Shown here piece by piece: positions 22,948 through 30,556 of a stretch of 48,780 nucleotides of DNA. Under the pieces are notes generated by a model that saw nothing but the letters and a program-made list of their open reading frames with translations, searched no databases and was not told where the DNA came from. A program made the position numbers and the translations under genes. The number at the start of each line of letters is the position of its first letter. The first letter of the stretch is position 1. This stretch comes from a virus, in IMG/VR virus record IMGVR_UViG_3300024520_000114, positions 1-48,780 of that record; one strand, written 5' to 3'.

Positions 22948-24819
22948 ATGAGAATCGGATTTGTGAGTTATTGGTTTGAACGGGGTCAGGCTTACGTCAC
23001 CAAGAATGTGATACAGGCCATACAAGATGACTGCGAGGTATTTGTATTCGCCAGGAGCGCGGGGATTCTCAAGACAGATGGTGAGTGGGCGATCCCGAAT
23101 CTTACCACGCATGATCAATACCAGATACCGAAACACGTCCTGAGAAAGTGGATAACCGATAATAATCTGGACGCGGTCTTTTTCAATGAAGAATACGATC
23201 TTAGATTAGTCTACATGGCCAAAGAGATGGGCGTCAAGACTGTGGGGATCTATTACTGGGAGTTATTCGATCCGAGAACGGCAGGGCCATGCAATACCGC
23301 CTACGACGCTATCATCTGCCCGACTAAATGTAGCTTTGAGAAGTTCAAGAGCTTTGGTATGACAAACATTCACTATATCAAGTGGGGTGTTGATCTGGAT
23401 GTGTTCAAGCCGGCAATCAGAGAGCCAAACGAGAAGGTGCGCTTTTTCCATCCGGCGGGATGGGGCGGGATGCACAACAGGCGCGGGACTGAGTTTGTGA
23501 TCGACGCGTTCAGGATGATGGAGAACGATAACGCGGAGTTATTCATTCATAGCCAGAAGGTATTGACTCGCGAAACTCAGGATATAGATTTGCATTGCGG
23601 TACAGTGTCCAGAGAAGAACTTATCAACATGTATCAGGAATCTGACGTTGCTATATTGCCTTCTAAGTGGGAGGGTTTGGGTTTGACGTTCCTGGAAGCT
23701 ATTGGATGCGGCTTGCCGATCATCACGGTATGCGCTCCGCCAATGAATGAGTTTTTGGATTGGGGAGAGACAGAAGACTTTACAACCGGGTACTGTTGCA
23801 GTATAGCGCATGAGAAACAATATCCAGATATATTCGTTCCGGGGATGTTCCCAAATATAGCGGATATGGCGGGGCTGATGGATGCCATTACCGATAGAGC
23901 CTTGCTTGAGGGGATGCGAAAGGCCACTCTATTCCGTCGGTCTGAATGGGACTGGCGGGAGAATTCCCAACCATTGAGGAATCTCATTCTGGAGTTGGGG
24001 AAAAATGCTGGAGGAAACGAGAGGGGAATGGGGAAAACCGATCTGGATGCAATAACGACGCTGATCCAGAATGAATGCCCGTCGGTGAATTCCGTGGAAA
24101 TAGACACGCAGGAATACGCCAGATTCCATAAGATATGCGCTGATCCGATGATCAGTGGCGAAGTCCTGGACGTGGGATGCAAGCATGGAACGCTGACCAT
24201 GATGTTAGCTGAAAATTACCCATGCGTCGGTGTTGATAAGAATGCGGCAAATATTGAGATATGTGAAAAACAACGAGAAGTCAGAGGCTATTTCCCTGAT
24301 GTAATTCCGTTTCACCAAGCAGAGATAAAGTCGTTACCGTTCGATGATGAGACCTTTGGCACGGTGATACTCGCTCAGGTGATCGAACATTTACGGGATC
24401 CCGAAGACCTCAAAGAACTCATGCGGATCTTACGTCCCGATGGGTGCCTGATAATCACGACCAACGTTGGCTTTGCTCACTGGGATCCAGATCACCGGTG
24501 GTTCTTTCTGCCTGATAAAACGTATGAAATGCTCCGGGGCGGATGGTTCTTTATGGAACGAAATGGTGAGCCTGCGTTTATGAAGCAAGGGACAGTAGTT
24601 CCCTTTGGCGCCTTTATCGAGAAGTATACAGGGGAATCCTATGGCTATCAGGTGTACAACAATCATGACAATCCGCATCACAGTCTTGAGATATACGCGC
24701 GGGTATACAAGGATGAGGCAATATTGAAACCATTCCCAGAGCTGCCAGGCGATGAGGTTATCATGGAGGATTATAGTAGCGTGAAAATCCAGACTACACA
24801 CGCTACTGCTGCATTATGA
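22948..24819 (+). CDS. Fusion: glycosyltransferase (GT-B) + SAM methyltransferase
   Basis: This encodes 623 residues. ATG 22948 has GGAGAGG at 22934-22940; an upstream in-frame ATG overlaps the sigma gene and is rejected. Residues 1-350 form a GT-B/GT4-like transferase: MRIGFVSYWFERG, HYIKWGVDLDVFKP, and the donor-site pattern DVAILPSKWEGLGLTFLEAI with the Glu near 242-250. Residues 395-580 are a class I methyltransferase with motif I VLDVGCKHGT at 406-415 and ILAQVIEHL. The pair would transfer a sugar and methylate it or its acceptor. The target could be virion or host surface glycans; this is inference. It overlaps the next gene by four bases. Confidence 0.8.
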   Translation: MRIGFVSYWFERGQAYVTKNVIQAIQDDCEVFVFARSAGILKTDGEWAIPNLTTHDQYQIPKHVLRKWITDNNLDAVFFNEEYDLRLVYMAKEMGVKTVGIYYWELFDPRTAGPCNTAYDAIICPTKCSFEKFKSFGMTNIHYIKWGVDLDVFKPAIREPNEKVRFFHPAGWGGMHNRRGTEFVIDAFRMMENDNAELFIHSQKVLTRETQDIDLHCGTVSREELINMYQESDVAILPSKWEGLGLTFLEAIGCGLPIITVCAPPMNEFLDWGETEDFTTGYCCSIAHEKQYPDIFVPGMFPNIADMAGLMDAITDRALLEGMRKATLFRRSEWDWRENSQPLRNLILELGKNAGGNERGMGKTDLDAITTLIQNECPSVNSVEIDTQEYARFHKICADPMISGEVLDVGCKHGTLTMMLAENYPCVGVDKNAANIEICEKQREVRGYFPDVIPFHQAEIKSLPFDDETFGTVILAQVIEHLRDPEDLKELMRILRPDGCLIITTNVGFAHWDPDHRWFFLPDKTYEMLRGGWFFMERNGEPAFMKQGTVVPFGAFIEKYTGESYGYQVYNNHDNPHHSLEIYARVYKDEAILKPFPELPGDEVIMEDYSSVKIQTTHATAAL

Positions 24820-26276
24820 AACCAATGCTCTTACTAGGAGCCGAAAACAAAGGGATTGAACCATTAAGGCTGAATCTTGGGTGTGGTCAAGATATACGAC
24901 CTGGATATGTCAATATAGACAGTCACCAGTTTTCCGGCGTTGACGTCGTTACGGATGTATCGCGCTTAGGCTATCCTGATAATTCAGCGGATGAAATATT
25001 AGCGTCTGATATTATTGAGCATTTCCCAGGACAACAGACCGAAGCAATACTGAAGGAATGGCTGAGGGTATTGAAACCTGGTGGGTTGTTTACCATCCAA
25101 TGTCCAGATGTCAGGGTACTTGCAGAAGCATTATTGTCCGGCCAGATTACAACCCAGGAATTCTCCCGCAGAATTTATGGCGGACAAGACTATGAAGGCA
25201 ACTTCCACTATGCTGGTTTCGACATGGAAGGGATGATGCGCCTCCTTGCAGACTTGGGCATGGACGTTGTGTTAAATACACGATCATCTAACGGGAATCT
25301 ATTATTGTCGATGCAAAAGAAAGCACAGAAACGGATAACTCCACGGGTGGGCGTCAAGCGAATCCTGTTTCTCAGAAACAGGAAGAACGTCCCTGAAAGC
25401 TATAATTATAACCTCAATTATGGATGGGTTAAGTGCGGTGTAGACGCGGGGCTATACGAAGCCTATGACTGGTATATTGATGACATACCGACGGGCGAAA
25501 GGTTCAATAAATATCTGGCAGAATACGAAATAGATTGTATCATATCTCTGTGCGCTTCTGAGTCATTGTTTATTGAATTCAATGCGATGGAATGGTTGCC
25601 GCTACTGTACAAGGCGGACGTTCCGGCGATTCTCAGATCCAGCGATGCTTGCTATCATTCGTGGCGGGAACCTTTCTATCAGGTATGGGATTACATTCTG
25701 TATAATTGCGCGGATAGGGATGGTAGCTATCCAGATAACGGAGATTTTATTCCGTGGTGTATTGATGTAGATAAATATACACCGGTATGGGGTGGCGATC
25801 AAATCGTTATGGCTTGTTCTACAGGCCTGGCGTATCCTTTACGGGAAGCATTGCGAGATCTGAATCAAGACTCTGGTGAATCTCTTTTCCTTGATATGTG
25901 TAACATGGCGGACGATCTGAAGGGCGATAAATATATCGAAGCGTTGCAAAGCGCAAGAGCTATTATCGCCACAGGTAGCATACCTTCTCCTGAGACCAAA
26001 GGGAAGGTCATAGAGGCGGCGGCATGTGGCGCTCTTGTCATAACGTCGCCTACATCTAATCTTGAGCGGTATTTCAGTGAGGATCAGGTTTTCGTATTTA
26101 AGACAGGCAATGAATTCGTAGAGATGTGCAGACGCGTTCAGGAGATGCCTATGGACGAGGTTATCTCAAGACAGAAGGCCGCCTATGAACACGTTTCACA
26201 AAACCATGAGTGTCTTGGGTTCGTAGAGGAACACATTTTACCTGCTGTAGATATTGCAGCGAAGGAGCCAAAATGA
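24816..26276 (+). CDS. Fusion: SAM methyltransferase + glycosyltransferase
   Basis: This encodes 486 residues. It is built in the reverse order of its neighbour. Residues 15-165 form a class I methyltransferase with motif I LNLGCGQDIRPGY (19-31), ASDIIEHFPGQQ and LRVLKPGGLF. Residues 180-480 are a GT-B-like transferase of the CgeB/YkvP-type with the C-terminal pattern KGKVIEAAACGALVIT and QDQVFVF-like end. The gene follows its partner by overlap (ATGA) and precedes a small unknown gene. It would act in the same glycan modification pathway. Substrates are unknown. Confidence 0.75.
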   Translation: MKPMLLLGAENKGIEPLRLNLGCGQDIRPGYVNIDSHQFSGVDVVTDVSRLGYPDNSADEILASDIIEHFPGQQTEAILKEWLRVLKPGGLFTIQCPDVRVLAEALLSGQITTQEFSRRIYGGQDYEGNFHYAGFDMEGMMRLLADLGMDVVLNTRSSNGNLLLSMQKKAQKRITPRVGVKRILFLRNRKNVPESYNYNLNYGWVKCGVDAGLYEAYDWYIDDIPTGERFNKYLAEYEIDCIISLCASESLFIEFNAMEWLPLLYKADVPAILRSSDACYHSWREPFYQVWDYILYNCADRDGSYPDNGDFIPWCIDVDKYTPVWGGDQIVMACSTGLAYPLREALRDLNQDSGESLFLDMCNMADDLKGDKYIEALQSARAIIATGSIPSPETKGKVIEAAACGALVITSPTSNLERYFSEDQVFVFKTGNEFVEMCRRVQEMPMDEVISRQKAAYEHVSQNHECLGFVEEHILPAVDIAAKEPK

Positions 26277-26794
26277 ATGAAGTGCAAGTCGAAAGTAAAA
26301 TAGAGTTAACCCCTGGTGACGTATTGCTGGTGGAAAAGCCCCGGTTTCCTGGTGCTGATGAAAATTACCAATATATGTGTATTTACGACAGGGAGTATCG
26401 CGGGCATGTTGCTAAAGCCGCATGGAGAGTGGGCGCACCAAAACTATGGTATGATCCGGATTGGAATATATTTGAGTTCGATGACGATGACGTTTTAGAC
26501 AGACTCAATAACGCAACAGGTAAGCATAACGAGCTTGTCGGAAGACTGGCGGACGCCGCGAACATAATAGAAAACACCATCGCCCCTATATTTGGTGATG
26601 GTGAATTAGTTACAAGCCAAATGCAGTCATTTCTCGAAAAAGCCTATAGGCTCTGGGTCATGCCGTTCTTGAAATCGGAATACGAGACTTATATGGCGCT
26701 TTATTTTCCACCAGCAGATTATGATATTTGTTTCGCATCATCGGAGGCAAGTGCAGTTCCTGAACCGGATGAATATCCAGGAATGACTAGGTGA
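26273..26794 (+). CDS. Hypothetical protein within the glycosyl cassette
   Basis: This encodes 173 residues from ATG 26273, which overlaps the previous stop and follows AAGGAG. The N-terminus is beta-rich (ELTPGDVLLVEKPRFPGADE), the centre acidic (EFDDDDVLDRLNN), and the C-terminus helical. No known domain is visible and no signal or membrane part is present. Because it lies between two glycosyltransferase genes it may serve the same pathway, for example as partner or substrate-binding protein. Confidence 0.55.
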   Translation: MNEVQVESKIELTPGDVLLVEKPRFPGADENYQYMCIYDREYRGHVAKAAWRVGAPKLWYDPDWNIFEFDDDDVLDRLNNATGKHNELVGRLADAANIIENTIAPIFGDGELVTSQMQSFLEKAYRLWVMPFLKSEYETYMALYFPPADYDICFASSEASAVPEPDEYPGMTR

Positions 26795-26799
26795 GGGTA

Positions 26800-27972
26800 A
26801 TGAGAAAGAACATCACCGCAGTAATGATCGCCAAGGATGAGCAGGAACACCTTGAGCGATGCTTAACAAGTGTTAAGTCGATCACTGATAAGATCGTTGT
26901 GGTTGACACCGGCTCCACTGACGCCACTATGGAGATCGCTCACAGCTTCGGAGCGGAGGTATATCAGCATCTGTGGGCGGACAGTTTCAGCGCAGCTCGT
27001 AACCACGCTCTGGAATACGTCATGACCAAATGGGCATTGCAGATGGACGCTGATGAGGAGGTCATACAATCAACTATTCATCATCTGGATAACCTGGAAG
27101 ATAGTATATCGGCGTATCTGACACCAATCCAGAACAATAACGCTGATGGATCGATGTCCCTACATTACTTCGAGCGGCTTTACCAACCGGAGAAGGTGCG
27201 CTATATCTGGCGCGCTCATAACGAGCTAGTGGTAGAAGGCGATACAGAAAAGACGGAATTCACTATACTCCATCATGGTTATGCTCTATCTCCAGATGAG
27301 ATGCGGAAAAAGTCCGAGCGCACGTTGAGGCTGTTGATGATGGACATTGACGACGCCGGGTATGTCAAGCGGAACGTGGTTTACCTCGTCCAGACGTTGA
27401 GATCCTTGCAGAAGTGGGAGAGGTTGATTGAGACAGTTCGGCAGTATGGCCATGTGGTGGACAATGACGAAACCGCTTATCAGATGATACATGTTGCGTT
27501 GATGCTCGCTTATGAGGCCATCTCCGATCCGGCCTTAGCGATTCGCGCTGGCGAGGAAATACTTGCCGACTACCCTTGCAATATTGATGCTTTGTTTTCT
27601 CTGGCGGTTATCTATCAAGGGCAGGGGCTGTGGGAAAAAGCAGTAGGGGGCTATTTAAGCTACATCAGAAGGCGTAGGCGGCTCCAGTACGGCGGAACGG
27701 TAGAGACGATGATATACAGCACATGGGGCAGCCTGCTCACGGCGTTCGCCAGTCTTGGAACATGCCTGGTGAGTCTTGATAGGACCAACGAGGCGGCGTT
27801 GGCGTTTTCAAGGGCGGATAGGTTGGCTATAGGCAGATCGGACGAGGAAAACTATATGGCTAATACTGACCAGGTAATCGTCAGGTTGATAGAGCAAGAA
27901 TCTCTGGTATGTTTAGAGCCTGCTGGATTGACAGACGGAGGTTGGAGTAATGACCTTATCCGCAAGCGTTAA
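26800..27972 (+). CDS. Family 2 glycosyltransferase with TPR-like C-terminus
   Basis: This encodes 390 residues. ATG 26800 is preferred; a GTG at 26791 overlapping the previous stop is the alternative. Residues 4-200 form a GT-A family 2 domain: ITAVMIAKDEQEHL, VVVDTGSTDAT (36-41 the DxGSTD nucleotide site), FSAARNHAL and the metal-binding QMDADEE (83-87). The C-terminal 180 residues are helical repeats (YLVQTLRSLQKWERLIETVR, ALFSLAVIYQGQGLWEKAV), as in SunS-like transferases. It would attach sugar to a protein or glycan acceptor. Its end overlaps the next neck gene by 23 bases. Confidence 0.85.
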   Translation: MRKNITAVMIAKDEQEHLERCLTSVKSITDKIVVVDTGSTDATMEIAHSFGAEVYQHLWADSFSAARNHALEYVMTKWALQMDADEEVIQSTIHHLDNLEDSISAYLTPIQNNNADGSMSLHYFERLYQPEKVRYIWRAHNELVVEGDTEKTEFTILHHGYALSPDEMRKKSERTLRLLMMDIDDAGYVKRNVVYLVQTLRSLQKWERLIETVRQYGHVVDNDETAYQMIHVALMLAYEAISDPALAIRAGEEILADYPCNIDALFSLAVIYQGQGLWEKAVGGYLSYIRRRRRLQYGGTVETMIYSTWGSLLTAFASLGTCLVSLDRTNEAALAFSRADRLAIGRSDEENYMANTDQVIVRLIEQESLVCLEPAGLTDGGWSNDLIRKR

Positions 27973-28351
27973 ACCTGATGTCCCAAAGATGCTCTTGGAC
28001 TTTGCGTATGAATTCTGCAACGTGAGCAAGCGAGTCGAGGGGGCATTGAACGATCTTGGTGAGGCGACCTGGACGTGGACGGCTACCGACAGCAATGTCA
28101 AGGTAGACATCCAGGAACTGACCGCCAAAGAGGTCAAAAACATTGGCGCAGGCGAAGAGATTGACGCTACACATAGGGCTTTCTTTTTGAGTGGCGTATC
28201 GTTTCCGTCTACTTATGCGACAGCGGTAGCGATGCGAGTAGAGGTGGATACCACAGGCGACGGGAACCCTGATTCATATTTCAGGATACTTGACGTGAAT
28301 AACTGGGCAAGCCACGTCGAGGTGCTACTGGAGCCTACGAAGGACGAATAA
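27950..28351 (+). CDS. Head-tail joining (stopper) protein
   Basis: This encodes 133 residues from ATG 27950 behind GGAGGTT. The pattern KVDIQELTAKEVKNIGAGEE, then THRAFFLSGVSFPST and a closing YFRILDVNNWASHVEVLLEP, is that of head-closure proteins, which end in a strand 'v..~~d.~~~~hhle~ll'. It would close the portal channel and bridge to the tail. It starts the neck/tail module after the insertion block. Confidence is moderate because the sequence signature is weak. Confidence 0.55.
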   Translation: MTLSASVKPDVPKMLLDFAYEFCNVSKRVEGALNDLGEATWTWTATDSNVKVDIQELTAKEVKNIGAGEEIDATHRAFFLSGVSFPSTYATAVAMRVEVDTTGDGNPDSYFRILDVNNWASHVEVLLEPTKDE

Positions 28352-28785
28352 TGGCAAGTATTGAGCGAAATCTCATGGAGGCTGTACGGGCGGTACTGAT
28401 AGCCGACGGCACACTGACGGCTTTGGTGCCAGCGACGCAGATCAGGCCAAAGGATTCGCCATATCCTGCCGTGTATCCAGCGATTTCATTATCAGCGCCC
28501 GGATCCAGGGCTGGCGGGTTTGCCGGCACTTGGGACGGGTTATTTTGGGTAAGGATATACCATCAGGGAGCCAATCCTTACGGAAGCCTATACGCCATTC
28601 AAGATGCAGTTAGAGTGCTATTGGATAGCGAAACGGCATTTTCCGATATTTCCGACAGCGATGTAGGTGTTGACCTTTTTAGGGAAGTGACCGCTTCAGA
28701 GGTCATTGTTGAAGATGAAGCGCCTGTAAGGGAAACGTATAGTATTAATATGCCTTATCGCGTGTTAGCGAAGGATAAAACATAG
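28351..28785 (+). CDS. Tail terminator-like protein (DUF3168-type)
   Basis: This encodes 144 residues starting at TAATG. The initial helix (SIERNLMEAVRAVLIADGTL, then TALVPATQI) plus PYPAVYPAISLSA and a closing IVEDEAPVRETYSINMPYRV strand match tail-completion proteins, which form the hexameric cap at the head end of the tail. Its place between the stopper and the tail tube candidate supports this. No other motif is visible. Confidence 0.6.
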   Translation: MASIERNLMEAVRAVLIADGTLTALVPATQIRPKDSPYPAVYPAISLSAPGSRAGGFAGTWDGLFWVRIYHQGANPYGSLYAIQDAVRVLLDSETAFSDISDSDVGVDLFREVTASEVIVEDEAPVRETYSINMPYRVLAKDKT

Positions 28786-28796
28786 GAGGCTTTCTG

Positions 28797-29339
28797 ATGG
28801 CAAACGAACGAGTAACACAGAATTTGGCCATATACGTGGCTGCAAACACTTTAGCGCTAGTAACAGGGTCGGCAACCCAGTTACTGGCGACATCTAACGG
28901 AGCCGGTGGGGTCAGTGTTGATGACACTGATATTTTCTGGAGCGGTCAGGGTCTGGTTGACACGAAGGCGCAGTTGATAAAGCGCGATGTTTCTATTGTA
29001 GTAGCTGGATTAACCGTCCGACCTGCCACACTTGATACGCTTTTGGGAATCACCGCAAGCGCTACAGCGTCAGTGCATAATGCCGCTGGTAATACAGCGA
29101 CGGCGAGACGTATACTGAACACCACTGAGAAGATTTATTTCCGGCTGGGACTCAGGTACACCGACTCTGACGATGACGACGCTGAGGAATGGTACTCACC
29201 GCGAACACAATTTGTGGGATCCCTTCCGTTCGCGCAGGATAAGGAAAACTGGGATACCCAGGAGATAACGTTCAAGTGCTTTGGCCCGGCCAGCGGCGAC
29301 GGCACATTAATCGAGCATTTGGATCAGACATCACCATAA
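28797..29339 (+). CDS. Probable major tail (tube) protein
   Basis: This encodes 180 residues from ATG 28797 with AGGAGG upstream. It is beta-rich throughout, with an acidic insertion (YTDSDDDDAEEWYSP) and a terminal TFKCFGPASGDG. Position just before the gp10-like and chaperone genes and after the terminator agrees with the major tail protein that polymerises into the tube. No family motif is strong enough to be certain. A second neck protein is the alternative. Confidence 0.5.
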   Translation: MANERVTQNLAIYVAANTLALVTGSATQLLATSNGAGGVSVDDTDIFWSGQGLVDTKAQLIKRDVSIVVAGLTVRPATLDTLLGITASATASVHNAAGNTATARRILNTTEKIYFRLGLRYTDSDDDDAEEWYSPRTQFVGSLPFAQDKENWDTQEITFKCFGPASGDGTLIEHLDQTSP

Positions 29340-29743
29340 TGGAAGAAATACAGGGCGTTGACGAAACACGAAAGAATCTGAAAGAGTTTGAGCGCAAGTT
29401 GATTAAACGGCTGGTGAACGCTATTGAGCTTGTCGCCATAGCCGTAGCAGATCATATCAAAGTAACGTATCAACGCCCATTGACGGGGAAAGGCTTTACC
29501 GACCGGACGGGGGCATTAAGGCAAAGCATAACCCACAAGGTACGCGTTGAGCGCGGTATGATTGTCGCCTACATCTTCGCGGGGATGGAGTACGCTCCGC
29601 ATGTGGAGTCCGCTCCGCATGTGGAATTTGTAGTAGGTGGCAAATACGCCTTCATGCTTCCAGGTTTTGTTGATATGAAGGGCATGATCATTCCACTGAT
29701 TATGAAAGAAATGAAGAAACAGGGGCTAATATTAGCCGCATAA
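29339..29743 (+). CDS. HK97 gp10-like neck/tail completion protein
   Basis: This encodes 134 residues from ATG 29339, overlapping the previous stop (TAATG). The HK97 gp10 pattern is good: VDETRKNLKEFERKLIKRL, TGALRQSITHKV, then GMEYAPHVESAPHVEF and a final helix of KEMKKQ. The YAPHVE box is diagnostic ('YA.~vE.G'); here it is duplicated as APHVESAPHVE. These proteins cap the tail or join it to the head. The short duplication (APHVES/APHVEF) is a small local oddity. Confidence 0.75.
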   Translation: MEEIQGVDETRKNLKEFERKLIKRLVNAIELVAIAVADHIKVTYQRPLTGKGFTDRTGALRQSITHKVRVERGMIVAYIFAGMEYAPHVESAPHVEFVVGGKYAFMLPGFVDMKGMIIPLIMKEMKKQGLILAA

Positions 29744-29753
29744 GGAGCCAAAA

Positions 29754-30251
29754 ATGAAGACCAACTTTTTCGATATTATCACAGAGGTAACGGACGACAG
29801 AGAGAAGGCAACGCCAGCGGAGATCAAGCTGGTTCGAAGTAAACTGTCCGCAAACACCACCCGCCCGATCCCTGATTGCGCTGTTGACGCTAATGGCGAG
29901 TATGACTGGGAAAACATTGCAGCTATGGTATGGGTGCGCGGGATGCGTGACAGGCCTGAGTATACATACGAGCAGGCTCTGAAAGATGTCGGCTTACATA
30001 ATGTCCGCCAGATCCTACCGGAGATATACTTCTATTTCTGGGACATTGCCAGTAAAAAAGACGTGGTTGCTCATTGGAAACGGATCTTTTCCGTGGTCGA
30101 TTCGTTCGATACTTGCGAAAACTGCCGCAGTAAGAAGGTCAGTACCTGGCGATACTGCGCCATGTGTGGGTATGACTTTATGAATAAGACGGAACCTGAG
30201 CGTATAGAGCCAAAGGAAGAGGTAGCGGAAAAGTTGGACCCTACACTTTAG
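29754..30251 (+). CDS. Tail assembly chaperone, short form (zero frame)
   Basis: This encodes 165 residues from ATG 29754 behind AAGGAG. It lies directly before the tape measure gene, as the tail chaperone does. Helical parts (PEYTYEQALKDVGLHNVRQI) precede a C-terminal zinc-ribbon-like C-x2-C-x10-C-x2-C (CENCRSKKVSTWRYCAMC), which is unusual in this role. A -1 frame stays open from 30200 to 30556, so a frameshifted long form is likely. The short form would be the 'G' product and the long one 'GT'. Confidence 0.65.
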   Translation: MKTNFFDIITEVTDDREKATPAEIKLVRSKLSANTTRPIPDCAVDANGEYDWENIAAMVWVRGMRDRPEYTYEQALKDVGLHNVRQILPEIYFYFWDIASKKDVVAHWKRIFSVVDSFDTCENCRSKKVSTWRYCAMCGYDFMNKTEPERIEPKEEVAEKLDPTL

Positions 30252-30556
30252 AGAATCAGCTTGAGCATATCGCTGAACTGATTTCATTCGTCTATACTCA
30301 CGGCAAGGAACCTCTGGAGACTCTCGTTACTCAGTGGTCAGTCGTGAAGTTGGGAACTATAGCAGAGAAGATAGCTGATCGGTTACTTCCTAAAGGCAAG
30401 CGTAAGGCTAAAAAAACAGACGAATACGAATCAAGCAGAACAGAGCGGCGCGAGGGCGACAAGACGCATACCAAGACGTTCATCAGTTTCAAGGATATGT
30501 TCAAGAAAGCCAAAGAAGGTCGTAATACTACCATAACACAGCGCGGGAGGTTGTAA
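29754..30556 (+). CDS. Tail assembly chaperone, -1 frameshifted long form
   Basis: Shifting by -1 after Lys160 at GGAAAAG (30227-30233) gives a protein of about 267 residues whose added part starts VGPYTLENQLEHIAELISF. This extension has no start codon with a ribosome binding site and stays open to the TAA at 30554-30556, which overlaps the tape measure start. Its ending is basic (KGKRKAKKTDEYESSRTE). The G/GT arrangement with a fixed ratio is conserved across long-tailed phages, which supports the fusion. The zero-frame stop is at 30249-30251. Confidence 0.7.
30227..30233 (+). promoter_or_regulatory. Probable -1 frameshift site GGAAAAG
   Basis: In the zero frame this reads G-GAA-AAG and can re-pair as GGA-AAA-G. 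The A-AAG part is a recognised slippery element for lysine tRNA. It lies 18 bases before the zero-frame stop (TAG 30249-30251), inside the only overlap where both frames are open. Confidence 0.6.
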
